Positions 36,001 through 50,200 of a stretch of DNA of 64,000 bases are shown here, piece by piece. The notes beneath the pieces were generated by a model. That model was given only the letters and a program-made list of their open reading frames with translations. It did no database searches and was not told the DNA's origin. The translations under genes and the position numbers were made by a program. Location: contig NC_059395.1 of assembly GCF_905220565.1 (NCBI RefSeq), forward strand, positions 10,395,289 through 10,459,288, given 5' to 3'. Numbering within the stretch: the first letter of the stretch is position 1; every line of letters begins with the position of its first letter. This DNA comes from Melitaea cinxia. Lineage: Eukaryota > Arthropoda > Insecta > Lepidoptera > Nymphalidae.

Positions 36001-39000
36001 CTCACAGTAAGTTCGAGAAAAGTTTTGAATGTAGCACTAGCCATAACAATTGGAATAGCAATCGATCTTATGCCTAAACACTGTCGTTTAAGATGTTTTG
36101 TAGGAACAATGCCTTCGCCATACATGGTAGTGCACTCCAAGTATATAAGAGCTTGTTAACAACGTACCTACAATGCAACGCAACGTTTCAGGGCAATGTA
36201 ACTGATGTGTGTACGCTTTTATATTATGTTAGCTGTTATCCCGCGACTTAGCTATGTGTATGGCCTTTGAATTAAAAAATATAAAATAAGAACGTCACCA
36301 TTCTTGTCCTCATTGACTTCAGCAATGCTTTCATTGCTGTGTACAGCAAAAAAAGACTTTGTTCGCGAAGAAATTTTGATAATTATAATTGAATAGTATA
36401 ATGCAATTCAACGCAGAATGCAAAAATGTTATGCCATTTTCAAGAAATCATAAATAGTGATCCGCAACCACGCAGTACACTGCGATCTAATTTAATCTAG
36501 ATTCATTCAGCCGATCAGTCGTGATTGAGTGACAAACACCATTTAATATACACTTTTTCACTTATAATAGTTGTAGTAAGATAGTAATCACTAATATACA
36601 TATACATATATGTATGTTAGTTCACTAAGTATAAACTCAGATATTAAACAATTTTAATTAACATAGACAAGTTACCTACACGAATACATTTCTTGAAATA
36701 TACTAAGCGTTTATTGAGGTACAGTTTACAGCAGGAAATTTCTTGCTCAAAGTCTAGAGCAGCCCGACTGGGGTAGTACCTCGACCTTACAGAAGATCAC
36801 ACAACAATAGCACTGTCTTTAAACAGTGTTGTGTTCCTGTTGGTGAGTAAGGTGACCAGAGTTCCTGGGGGGGGGGGGGGGGATAGAGGCGTCAACGCGC
36901 TAGCGATGCTTCTAGTTTTGCAGGCGTCTATAAGCTATGTAATCGCTTACCATCAGGGGAGAAGAACGCTTGTTTGCCGACCTAGTTGATGAGAATGATG
37001 GCCTATTAATCAATATTCTACGGCAAAAACATCGTTATAACGATAATTTCAAAGGTTTTTTTTTATTTTTTAGATAAGGCGTATGTATATCTTACATATT
37101 TACAGGCGTTTATTGACTAAAAACATATAAAAATAACTACTATCGAATTTTAAACGGCAACTGACTGCTAAACGTAACAAATAGAAGTAAAAAAAAAAAC
37201 GAGTGTGCTTTAGACCACACGATTGAAGTAAAACTTCTTTTCTTGCCTCTAAAGTAATATACGAAAGTAGCTCTCTCTATCTTCACTAACTTATATCTCC
37301 CTCTCAACTTCCGTTCGCCTCGGCCGAGCATACTTTCGTAACGCTCTCAACACGCATTCACCAGCTTACTTCCCAAGTCAAAAGTGCGTACAGAAGTTTT
37401 ACTTCAGAATTCTTTTATAGATGTTTATACCTGCTACTTTAAAATTTAATAATTACTTTTCATAGTAAAATCAATATTTCATTCATATCGTTCCAAGTCT
37501 CAACTGTAAGAAGTCTCATGACTTTAAGATAAAGTTAGTAACAAAAGTTATAGCAAAATTTTGTCATAAATTATTAAAAACATTTTAACTAAACTTAAGG
37601 GTGACAAAAACTAAACACATAAGTTTTTTTAGAATAAATCCAAATAACAAAAACGTGAAATGTTATACTCCAGTAAAAGGTTAAAAATGTTCTGACCTTT
37701 GATGAAATTTATTTAGCTTTGAGGTCACGCCTTTATGATATCTGTGAAGAGTTCGCGAGACTTTTCGACAGGACAATTCAACTTTTTAAAAACTGTCGTG
37801 GTTAATAGATACCTACTTTTATCTTTATTGGTCAAATTTAATATTCAGTGTAATACGATATAAGAAGGTTCTCTGCTCTCATTTAACTTTTCACTTTTTC
37901 AAGAAACATTTTAGTAAACGTAATATTGTGCAGAATAAATATTTTTTAAATATTATGACCATAATTTGTTAATTATTATTATCCTATTCTCTATCTTAAA
38001 TTTATTTATTTTATTGTATAATTTAAAAATAGCTAATATGACTCTTTTGGTGAGTTGGTTTTATATTTATAGAATGTATTAAGCTTATAATAATTTGATG
38101 TCTATTTGTATATGTAAACACAATAAAATGTTTGATAATATTTCTATTATTCATTTTTTATTTCTGTTTTTTTATTTTTTTTTATTTTATTGAACTAATT
38201 GGTTGGCGTTAGTAACAAGTCACTGTCTTAATATTTTCTGTGATTTGTGATTAAATTTTTATTTTTAGAATTTAATATGTTGTATCTTATGTTCGTAATG
38301 TATATAAAAATATATATATTAAAATCAGCTCCGTACCTTTGTTTCCTGTTCTTCATCTAAGTAATCATCTTCAAATTGGGTTATTGGGGCGAGAGCGTTG
38401 TTATCTGTAACAAAAGTTCATTAATTGTTAATTATGGATACTTATCTAATCTATAATAATTTGACTAGCCACCTGAGACTAGGTGTAATATTTGTATTCA
38501 TATATTTATACTAGCTGACCTCGCAAACGTTGTTTTGTCATATATGTTACAAGTCCCCCTAAATCCCCCCACCCAATAACTTAAGGGTATAAAAAATAGA
38601 TGTTGGCCGATTCTCAGACCTACCCGATATGTACACAAAATTTCAAAAAAAAATATATATATATATATATCTCTTGTACTTACTTCTTTGGGTAAGCCAG
38701 TAATGAGCAAACGGTAAGACGAGCAACAAAGGTGTCATCCACATCCTAAAGAAGTACCAGAAACTCAGCCATCCGATTAACGCCATGCCTGACTTCTCCT
38801 GGTTTTCCCACTCGAATAATCGCCTAAAATCATATATCACTTATAGGTTTATGTGCAGATGTAGAGGTAATAAATTTAACACCTAATGAAAATACTTATT
38901 GTGAAATTTAATGGAATTAAATTACTGTTTGCGATAGAGAGATCATAAAGTACGATAAAAATAGTACGTTGGCAAATTGGCATACAATATGTACACATCA

Positions 39001-42000
39001 TCATCGACGAAAACTATTCAGTTGGGAAATCATAGCAACAAATGAAAAATTTGAAATGGGTCGAGCATAAAAATAGGAATAACAAAAAACAAATTTCCAG
39101 AGGTACTCATACCATTTATTCTGTAAATTAATTTTCATTATCCATTCTGTTGTATCGAATTCAATTATCAGATTTTTACAATCTACTGATCTTCAAAGGA
39201 GTAAGGATGATTCAATAGTTCAAATTATGTTCTCGCATCCCAAAAACGATTTTAATTTTAACGAGTGCTTACATGAACGATAATTATGAGCTTCTTGCAA
39301 TTAAACTAGTCAGACAAGCAAATAATTATCACAACTAATTCTTACCGTGTATAGAAAAAAACAAAAACACTTTTTTGTAGTTTTTTTTTGTACTAATAAA
39401 ATCTGCGATGTTAACTAATTTAATAATTTAACGAAATCAGTAATAAAAATAATATAAAAATATTTTTTTAGTAGATTTGTGTTTATATATTATAGTCATT
39501 GCTTCTTAGGTTCCGTGATTAAATGTCACGCGAGACTATGTTATGAGTGGGTATAATATGTTCAGTTTTATGTTGAATTCATGACATATAACAGATTCGA
39601 ATTTGTGACCTCACATTTATTTTAAGTCAAACTTTTATGATGTTTTTTTTACTGTGTGTTATCAATTCGGTTGGTATTTTTTTAAATGTATCTACAATGA
39701 TTACGTCGAGATTTCGGATCTGATTTACGCGGTCCCTTTTTTGTTTGATGCGGAATAGTTTCGAGTAGCAGTTTTCATTTTATGAGCATTTTTTGTTCAT
39801 ATGGACGATATAAGTTTACGATAATTTTTATACGGCTTTTTTTTAAGTGATAACAACGAAACCTTACTGTAATTTACAAAACAACCTATATTAAAGACAC
39901 TAAAAAAAAACTACGTTTCAAAAAACTGACTTTAAAAACTAAAAACAAAAAATAATCTCATGCAAACCTACTAATTTCCTTTTAATAAAATATTATTATT
40001 TCTATGTGTTATCTACTGATAGGTTCTATAGGAAGTCAGTGCCAAGTATATGTAGGTACTAAGTGTATAATAGTCTTTTAGTTTGGTATTTTAATTATGT
40101 CTAATACCTATTTTAAGGCTTCAAAACGAATTGTATACTAAAAATTCTTTCTTACAGAATATTTCTGTCATATGGAAGACCAAATGAAAATATCACACAT
40201 TTTAAAAGGTTATTTTACATAATATTTTAAAGAAATAACTGATTGATAATCGATACGAACTGACCTTTTCGATTTGTTGATAAGATTTTTTTAATGAAAA
40301 AATACAGTTACAAGCAAGCAATACAGATATGTACAGTAAAATAAAATAATTTATTGACGAGAATGATACTTAACTCTCAAGTACAATTATATGTAAATCG
40401 TTCAAGTATAATGTACAAATTATGATAAGTCTACACTAGTGAACGAGCCATTTTCCTATACCGTCTGATTTTGGTAATTTCGTCGAAAATTTATGGTAAA
40501 AACTAGGATATTTTTGAATTTAGACATCATTTTATAAGATTAATTAGCGATCAGAGAAGATGCATTAGCGTTAAGCCCGCCTCTTGTACACACTTGTACT
40601 GGTGTATTTATTGTGCAATAAAGAATTTAAATTAAATTAAATTTAAAATACTCCCAATAACAATAGTAGACGAATTTACGCAAAAATTTCTAAATTTACT
40701 TTATCTACGTTCCTAATTCCCTCTACACTTCCTAAAGTTACAAATTTAACTAAATTTAACTACGCATACAGTCACAGACTAAAATACATTAACAAGGCTT
40801 ATTGCTTCGCATAAAGCAAAAATGGGTAACCTAGCCTTTAAACAATTAAGACTATATTTATATCTATATTAAAATTATAATAAAAATACTGCTTTTTTCA
40901 TATACGGTATAAAAACATAGCGTTTGTTAAATATGTTGTTATAATATTATTTATTATTTATTTTAATTTTGTTAATATTTATTAAGTTATACGATTATGC
41001 TAAGGATAGGTGGATAGAGAACCATGCTAGTAAGTATATATTAAAAAAAAAACTTTATATTTTAAACGATACAACTTGCACAGAAGTTAAATGTGAGTAG
41101 AATCACACGGTAAGTCTAGTCGCTAGTACATAGCAAAAAATTGTTACAATTTATAAGACAGATAGACATATTTTGGATTTTTATTGTTCGTGATTATTAT
41201 CATTTTTGTTATTGTTGATATTTTAAGTTAATATTTTAGGTAAAACTTGTGATAGTGCGTAGGCATTAAAACTTAAGTAATATTAATTATAAAGTAATAA
41301 TGTATAACCTTGATATAATAAAGTTTTAATGAGGTATAATAATATGAAAACTATTTCTCATAAGTAACTAACACTAAATTACTCACCAAAATATAATGTA
41401 CAAGCTAACTGTAAATATTTAAGAAAAAAACCGATAAAAATATTAATATAGCCATAAGAAGCGCATATTCCATCAGTGTTTATATACAACGATGTTAGTT
41501 CGACGACCTGCATCATAAACAGGTAACATATTGAATATTCATGATATATCTACACACTAAACAATGGCTATTAAGAATTACATACTCACTTTAAGGACTC
41601 ATTTCCATTTTGAAAAACTTTAAATATCTGTTTAATGAAATTCAAGTTACTATATATCAAAGGGATGTCGAATTTCGCCGGTTTCGTTACGTATTTGGTT
41701 TCCTTTGGCCTTATTACGCGCATCGATGCTTTAATCTGTAAAAAAAAAAGTGTCAACCTCGTTTTGGCAGTATAAAATATGATTTGTTTTGTCGTTGCGA
41801 ATTTGTGTAATGGTCAATTTTTGATATGATATTCAAAAATGTTTATAATAGTTTATTTTTAAAGTTTTAATTTGTAAAATGATGATTCGAAAATGCTCTT
41901 GGAGCCTATTTGAATAAAGCTGTTTTTGATTTTAAAAGTTATCTAATACTTGAAATATGGTTATAACAGTAGCGATATTTACTGGAATAAAAACCTTAAT

Positions 42001-45000
42001 TTTGCACTTGACCGGTTTGTGAAAAACCAATGACGCCACCGTGCACTTATGGAACTATTTTTTGTTTTACTGTTTTAATTGAGTTTTATAATGTAGTATA
42101 GCGTTATAAGATAATCGATTTTCATCTTACCGGATTCCATACAAGTGACATCTCCAACAGAATTCTTGGACAGTTTCCTTTGGCACTATGACGTTTTGCC
42201 CGGTCCTTAAGAGCGTACCATCGTTTCTCATTGTTCTTTATTCTTAAAAGAGGTATCGTTATTTTACCGATTGTCTCACCTTTCATCGATTGTAATATAC
42301 ACTCATCGTAAACGGTAATATCTAATGCCGACGTAACGTCATTGACACAGCTGCAAAGAAGTCATCATTTAATTAAAATTTATAAAAAATGAGGTTTTTT
42401 TTGAATCATCATCATCATTTCAGCTTATTGCAGTCCACTGCTGGATACAGGCTTCCACAAGTTCGTGCCAAAAAATGGTGCGAACTCATGTGTGTTACCC
42501 ATAATCACCACGCTGGGCAGGCGGGTTTGTGACCGCAGGGCTGGCTTTGTCGCACCTAATACGCTACAGCCCGTCTTCGGCCTGCTTATTTCAAAGCCAT
42601 CAGTTTGATGGTTATCTCGCCATCCATCGGTTTTATAAGTTTCAAGGTGGTAATGGAACTGTGTTATCCCTTAGTCGCCTCTTACGACACCCATGGGAAG
42701 AGAGGGGGTGGCTATATCATTTAATGCCGTAGCCACACAGCCTATATAATTATGTATGTTTATTACACATACATAACATATTTACGCATTTTAACAATTT
42801 TCATGATTTTAATACTGGCCTATTTTGTATTTGAAATGGCTTTTGCAATGGGTTAATGAATTCAAAAACGAATTGTAATTGCTTTAATTCAATCAGGAGA
42901 CTCGAAGACACAATACTGTTTGTATTTTAGAATCTTACTATTACTAATAACTTGACACTTCAATAAAATATTAATAAGTAAGATTTCCTTTACACGAATA
43001 GGTAATTAGTTTAAATAAATATAATTTTTACAAATAGGTTTTTATTCTTGCGTAATTAAAACGACACTATAATAAACAAGTTTACCAATAGCTCATACAA
43101 AAAGGACCATAATAATTTATAAAAACAATAGAACCATGTTATGTAACTTTTATTACAGGTTGTGTAACACTAATGCCTTATAAAATGACTGTTGATTTAC
43201 CATATTTTCTTTATCTTTGGGATATAGGTATAATATATTTTTAAAATTATTAATTAGTAAATAAATAAATATATGTAGGACTATATGATATTAAAAGTAA
43301 ATATTCGTTCATTGTAGGGGATCTAATTACAAGAAGGAATATAAATTTTAATGAGAAATGATTCATTATAGTCTTGATGACGAACAATGAACGATTTCGT
43401 AATAATTTATAGAACACGAACACAAATAAAGCATCAATGCCGTGCATAAGAAACACTAGGACATCTGGTATTGATGTATAATCCGTAGTTCATGGAAAGT
43501 ATGGAACATCTTAAGCTTTTCACACAAATATAGCTAATCCATTTTCTCCTGTTAAAATATAGCCTATGTCACTCAATGGTAACAAAACATTCTATAGGTG
43601 ACTAAAACTTTTTGGTTAAATTTATAATAATAATAAAAATATATATAATTGAATTTTCTTTTGGCGCGTTACGAAAAGTGTGATTGCGCGAGGCAAACGG
43701 AAGTTGAGAGATATAATAAGTTAGTGAAGATAAAAAGAGAGAGAGTTACGTTTCGTAAGTTTTATTTCTAATTGAATAAGTTTGATTGCGATTTATTATG
43801 TCAGGTTAAACGTAATAAGGAGTATTTATTATATTTGTCATTAGGTACAGTTCGTTTGACTTAAAGCACCCAGGTAGGCAAAGGTTTTGGTTATGTATAT
43901 TTTAACTTATTACTTACAATGTAAAGCTTTTATTCCAGTTCGGTTCTGAGGTGCCTCGCACGGTGTGGGTTTGAATCCTCGAGTTGTCCAACTCCAAAAC
44001 ACAGAACGAATTTACGTTTCCGCTTATGTTGAGAGCGCTTAACCCTTTCGCTCCGTGCACTGTTACTAATAATTGGCCGACATTGGTCCAGTCGTCCAGT
44101 TTATACCACATCTGAAATAATCTCCATTTTATAACTGCTATCTTTATAATTATACTGGTGACTTCACATTTCAATAAAAAGTTTAGATCGAGAAGACAAA
44201 TCTTCATGTTTTTAAGCTTTGCGTTCTCGGTTTAGTTTTTATTAATGAATTTTTTATTTTATTATTTAAAAAATGATTATGCAAGGTCTTTTTAACCGAC
44301 TTCAAAAAAAGGAGGAGGTTACTCAATTCGACCGTATATATTTTTTTTTTTTTTTATGTATGTTCGGAGATAACTTCTTCGTTTATGAACCGATTTTGAT
44401 AATTCTTTTTTTGTTGGAAAGGAGATATTCATAGTTTGGTACCATGATAAGGAAACCAGGATCTGATGATGGGATCCCAGAGAAATCGAGGAAAACTTTC
44501 AAAAATCGTAAGGGTGACTAGTAAATTTAATCATGTTTTCATTAAGTACTATAAAGCACTACTATTTAATAATGGTCTGGAGTCGATCTGATGATGGAGA
44601 AGAAAGATAGTCGAGGGAACTCTTCAACGACTTATAGCAATTACCTGCTGTTTGAACTTAATTCGTTTCTAATGATGAGAACTTTGCATATATATGAGTT
44701 ATAAGTACCATTTCAGTCTGATGATGGAGACGAAAGATAGTCGAGGGAACCCTTCAACGACTTATAGCAATTACCTGCTGTTTGAACTTAATTCGTTTCT
44801 AATGATGAGAACTTTGCATATATATGAGTTATAAGTGCCATTTCAGTCTGATGATAGAGACGAAAGATAGTCGAGGGTACTCTTCGACGACTTATAGCAA
44901 TTACCTGCTGTTTGAACTTAATTCGTTTCTATTGATGAGAACTTTGCACCTATATGAGTTACAAGTGCCATTAAAGTCTGATGATGGAGACGAAAGATAG

Positions 45001-47237
45001 TCGAGGGAACTTTTCAACGATTTATAGCAATTACCTGCGGTGTGATCATCTGTCTCGCAGGACCAGGTTTGATGATAGAGCCCATAAACACTCGAGGGAA
45101 TTTCTCAACAATTTACAGCAGTTACCTTTTGCTGTTTGACGACCGCTTTGATATAATGGTGCATGTGCCGTGTCGGCGGCGCCTAAACACCGACGGTCGC
45201 GGGTTCTATTCCAGCTCGGAGTGGATATTTATGTTTATATAAATATTTATTTTTGGTCTAGTTGTTAATCCTTGTGGTTCTCCCAACCTAGCCTCGGAGA
45301 ACACGCTAGGCTGTCAGTCCCGGTTGTTATTACGTACACCTGATAGCGAACTTTACTCATAGTATGTCGACGCGTTAGCGCAGCGGTCACAGCGCCGGCT
45401 GTTGCGCTGGCGTTAGTGGGTTCAATCCCCGCGCACGACAGACATTTGTATTGGTCATATAGATGTTTGTCATGATCTGGGTGTTTGTGCTTGTGTATTG
45501 TGTATGTTTCCGAACTCCCGACATAAGAGAAAAAGCATCCTTGTTAGGTCTACCCATCACTAAAAATTGTAAAATAAAATAATTTTTAACAAAAAAAAAA
45601 CCGACTTCAAAAAGGAAACTAAAAAGTGAAAAATAAATTTACTTAGTACAAAGTAATTCGTATTTTGATGTAGTTAATCAGAAATGATTAAATAAATATT
45701 TTATAATTTTGAAGTTGGTGCCAAGTAAATACTACAACAACCTGGCTACAATAACAAATACAAACAGCACACACACAACAAACAAGTACAAAAAATATTA
45801 TTAGATATGTCAAAACAATAACAGAATAATAACAGTATTCAACCTAATAGTCAATGAAACAAATTATGAAAGAAAACTGAATACAACTTATGAGTAGATA
45901 CTAGAGTAGTTATGGTTTTACTTGGCACCGACTTCAAAATTATAAAATATTTATTTAATCATTTCTGATTAACTACATCAAAATACGAATTACTTTGTAC
46001 TAAGTAAATTTATTTTTCACTTTTTAGTTTCCTTTTTGAAGTCGGTTTTTTTTTTGTTAAAAATTATTTTATATTATAACCGGTTATTATATGTATAGTT
46101 ACTGTTTAGTTATTATATTATTACAAAAAAATTATAGAGATGAAATATGATTTGCAATTATTAGATATTAATCAGGTAGATAGATATCAGAAGTATGTTA
46201 CAAGAAGAGTCACAAAATTGTGTTCCTATAAAACCAACTAAAAATTGAATGCTAATACTAAAATTTGATGCAGGCATATTGTGTAAGTGGAATACTGAAT
46301 GTAATAATGTATATACATAATTATAAATTCTCCGCAGACAAAAGCTAGTATCGAATGTTTGGGAAAACACGACGTATTTTCCAAGAACAGAAGCAAAAAC
46401 CAATTTTACGTATTAATTGAATGAGGCTATGAAATATACACATACGTCACTATAAGAAGAAAACCGTTCCTCCGTCTCATGACGCAATACACGATTATTA
46501 GCTTAGCGTTTTTTGTAAATTATAAAAATATTAAATGAGTTCTGACGTCAATATTTTGAAAAAAGTTATCCTGTATATTGAATTACGCAGCAGTATACCG
46601 CACTAAGTAGTATTTAGTATCTCACAAGATTAAAATATCCATTATCACAATCATACAATTCTTGCGATTAAATTAGTTTAATCACTACTTAAATTTTAAT
46701 TTCTTTTCGTGCAACTCGGTGTAAATCTTCAAATTTAGGAATACATTAAAAAAAAATTAATTGATTAAAAGTATTATCTTAAGTTAAAAAAAATGGTAAT
46801 TATTTTAATATTAGACGTCGTACCAAGAAATATGTAAATGTGAGTAAATATGTTTTTCTGACAATTCATATTCCACGTTGAACTGACCTGTATTCGAACA
46901 ATAGTATAAACATTGACCTAAGAACATTTGATCTGAGTTGCTGGTTTCAGTTTCCGTCAAAAGGGTAGTGACAATTAGCATTTACATAAAATAACAGCTC
47001 TTTGCAGTATTCTGATCGAGATCTGAGGAATATTGTTTTTGAGTTATTCCTAATAAATATTGTTTTTGAGTTATTCCTAATAATGCGTATTTAATTGACT
47101 GTTTTTTCGACTACCTTACGTTATATTGTCGGTGTAAATTGAAGTCCTCGATTACGAGCAAACACGATTATAGCTTTTTGTCAGTTTTTGTTTCTTTTTA
47201 ACCGACTTCCAAAAAAGGAGGAGGTTCTCAATTCGAC

Positions 47238-47272
<35 letters not shown>

Positions 47273-50200
47273 ATGTTACATCAGAACTTTTGACCGGGTA
47301 GACTGATTTCGACAAATTTTGTTTTAATCGAAAGGTGGTGTGTGCCAATTGGTCCCATTTAAATTTATTTGAGATCTAACAACTACTTTTCGAGTTATAT
47401 CTAATAATGCGTTTTTACTTGACGCTTTTTTCGTCGACCTACGTTGTATTATACTGCATAACTTTCTACTGAATGTACCGATTTTGATAATTCTTTTTTT
47501 GTTGGAAAGGAGATATCCCTAGTTTAGTACCATGATAAGGAAACCAGGATCTGATGATAGGATCCCAGAGGAATCGAGGGAAACTCTTGAAAATCCACAA
47601 TAACTTTTTACTGGGTGTACCGATTTTGATAATTCTTTTTTTGTTGGAAAGAAGATATCCCTAGTTTAGTACCATGATAAGAAAACCAGGATCTGATGAT
47701 GGGATCCCAGAGAAATCGAGGGAATCTCTCGAAAATCCGTAATAACTTTTTACTGGGTGTACCGATTTTGATCATTTTTAATTTAATCGAAAGATGATGT
47801 TTATCATGTGGTCACATATAAATTTTGTCGAGATCTGATAACTACTTTTTGAGTAATCTTTGATAACGCGTAGTTGCTTGACTATTTTTTCGTCGATCTA
47901 CGTTGTATTACTTGTCGATGTAATTGAAGTCGGTTTTTTTTTTCGTTTGCAAGCAAACACAATTATTTTATTATTTTTTAACAGAGAAGACGTGAATACA
48001 TTTTTTCATCTGAATTAATGTTTGAAAATAGCCATTTTTATATTACAATCAACTGACAATACATACATTATATCAGCTTACAAGTATTAAAAGAGTTGAA
48101 CTCATTAATTTCAAAAACAAGTAATATGCTTAAACTGATATTTTTATTCACTTTAAGATCAATCTTTAACATAATATTAGGACAGCTTTTATTAATAAAG
48201 TCCTCGTATTCTAAATAAATATGAATAGCCACTGTTTTATCGTATAGGTCCTTAACTCTTACTATTTTTTTTATATTTAACTACGCTGACGGGTTCGCAT
48301 ACTACACTGCTACTGTATGCTGTAAGGTGATTATTGATAATCGATATTAAAAAATTCTAGTTAATAGCTTTCGAATAGTCGATATAGCTCCCTATACATA
48401 TAAATATAGGGCAAACATTTTATATGCTGATCGGGAATAAGTGTAATGATATGAATTGTAAGTATTCATTTCGTATATGTATGTATAAAAAGTATACAGG
48501 AGATAAACTATTCGTTTTCTTATTTTATTATTCTTGAAAATGCGTCACAACTAAAATGACAATTTAATATTCTAAAGGATGCTAACCTTTAGCCTTTCAA
48601 TTAATAGTAATCATGTATAAAACGTAAACAGCACTATTAATGGATATATTATTGTGTAAGACCTTCAACGATTCACATAATTTTGGCAAGCGTAATTTTA
48701 AAATAATTATATCATTATATGTTGCAGGTTTTATTCTTTTTTTGTGTGTGATAGCTTTTATGTTTGTGTGTGCGTGTTTCCGAATCCTCGACACAAGACC
48801 CAAGTAGCTACTATACATGTAAAGCGTTCCTCATTAACTTATTATGGCTTGAAAAGAAATTGAGCGGCATATAAGTATATAAATATATATTTATATAAAA
48901 TACTAGCTGACTCGGCAAACGTTGTCTTGGCGTTAAACGCTATTTAAAAATAGGGGTTGGTGGTAGAAGGGTGAAATTTTAGGGTTGTATATATTTTTTA
49001 AAGCCAAATCAGAATAAAATAAGAAATAAATAATATATCTAAAAATAAAAAATAAAAATTTTGGGGTGGACTACCCTTAACAGTTAGGGGGATAAAAAAT
49101 AGATTTTGTTTGATTCTTAGACCTACCCAATATGCATAAAAATTGTCATGATAATCGGTTAAGCCGTTTCGGAGGAGTTTAACTACAAACACCGTGACAC
49201 GAGAACTTTATATACTAGATATAATATATATTTTTCGCAAAATTTCCAGTGTTGCTTTACCAGCCTTCCTATCTTTTGTCCATAGTTCAGCTAATCTCAT
49301 TTAAAGGGTATCCCCTTCAAACTTTGAGATTACTGGTTTGGAAGAAGCTAGAAACGCTTTCTTAATTGCATGCCCAGGTCAAAATTTTCCAGTTTCTCCA
49401 AATTAACAGAGGAGCTGGGACGACATAAACTGCAAATTGACTTATGACAATCTTTTAAGCTGTAGTACAGGTTTGGCGCGTGCTAGGCTTTTGGCCGTGG
49501 GTACGCATGAGGCCGGCTGCTGGCTTCACGCGTACCCTTCGTCAAATACAGGAACATTTCGTGAGCCTGACACGTTCCGAATCGCAACCAGTCTACGGCT
49601 TGGGGTTCCGGTCTGCGCTTCTCATAAATGTCCCTGTGGCAGTGATGTCGACAAGCTAGGATATCACGGTATGTCATGCCAAAAAAGTGCAGGCCGCTTC
49701 TCGAGACATGCCGCACTTAACGATATCATACGCCGGTCCCTTGTCAACGTCAACGCCCCAAGTCTACTTGAGACGACTGGTATTGCAAGAGACGATGGCA
49801 AGAGATCGGACGGTATGAGTTTGATTCCATGGAAGATGGGCCAGGTGTGGTATAGGATGCAACCTGTTCAGACACGCTGGCCCCTTCCCATCTACATGGA
49901 ACCAACAACAGAGCTGGTGCGGCTTGTGAAGCGGCTGAAAAAACTAAAACATACAAATACAGGGGTCTAGGCTCCGAATATGATTTTGTCCCATTCGGTG
50001 TCGAAACCCTTGGTCCGTGGGGTCCTAGTGCTATAAGACTTTTTAAGGAAATAGCAAAAAGGTTATTCGACGTCACAGGAGACCGAAGAGCTGGCAGCTA
50101 CTTCGGACAAAGAATTAGTCTAGCTATTCAAAGGGGGAACGCTGCCAGTATCTTCAAAACCTTGCCTAAGGGGACTCCTTTTAATAATATTTTTTAGTTA

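Noticed and set aside
36001..36159. Open frame with a hydrophobic start (35902-36159)
   Set aside because: No family motif, no splice sites that extend it, and it lies in a gene B intron on the opposite strand.
44587..45130. CRISPR-like periodic repeat
   Set aside because: The full 130-base unit is repeated without unique spacers and the genome is eukaryotic; it is a tandem array.
45042..45242. 66-codon plus-strand open frame
   Set aside because: It spans the degenerate end of the tandem array and a SINE head; not a gene.
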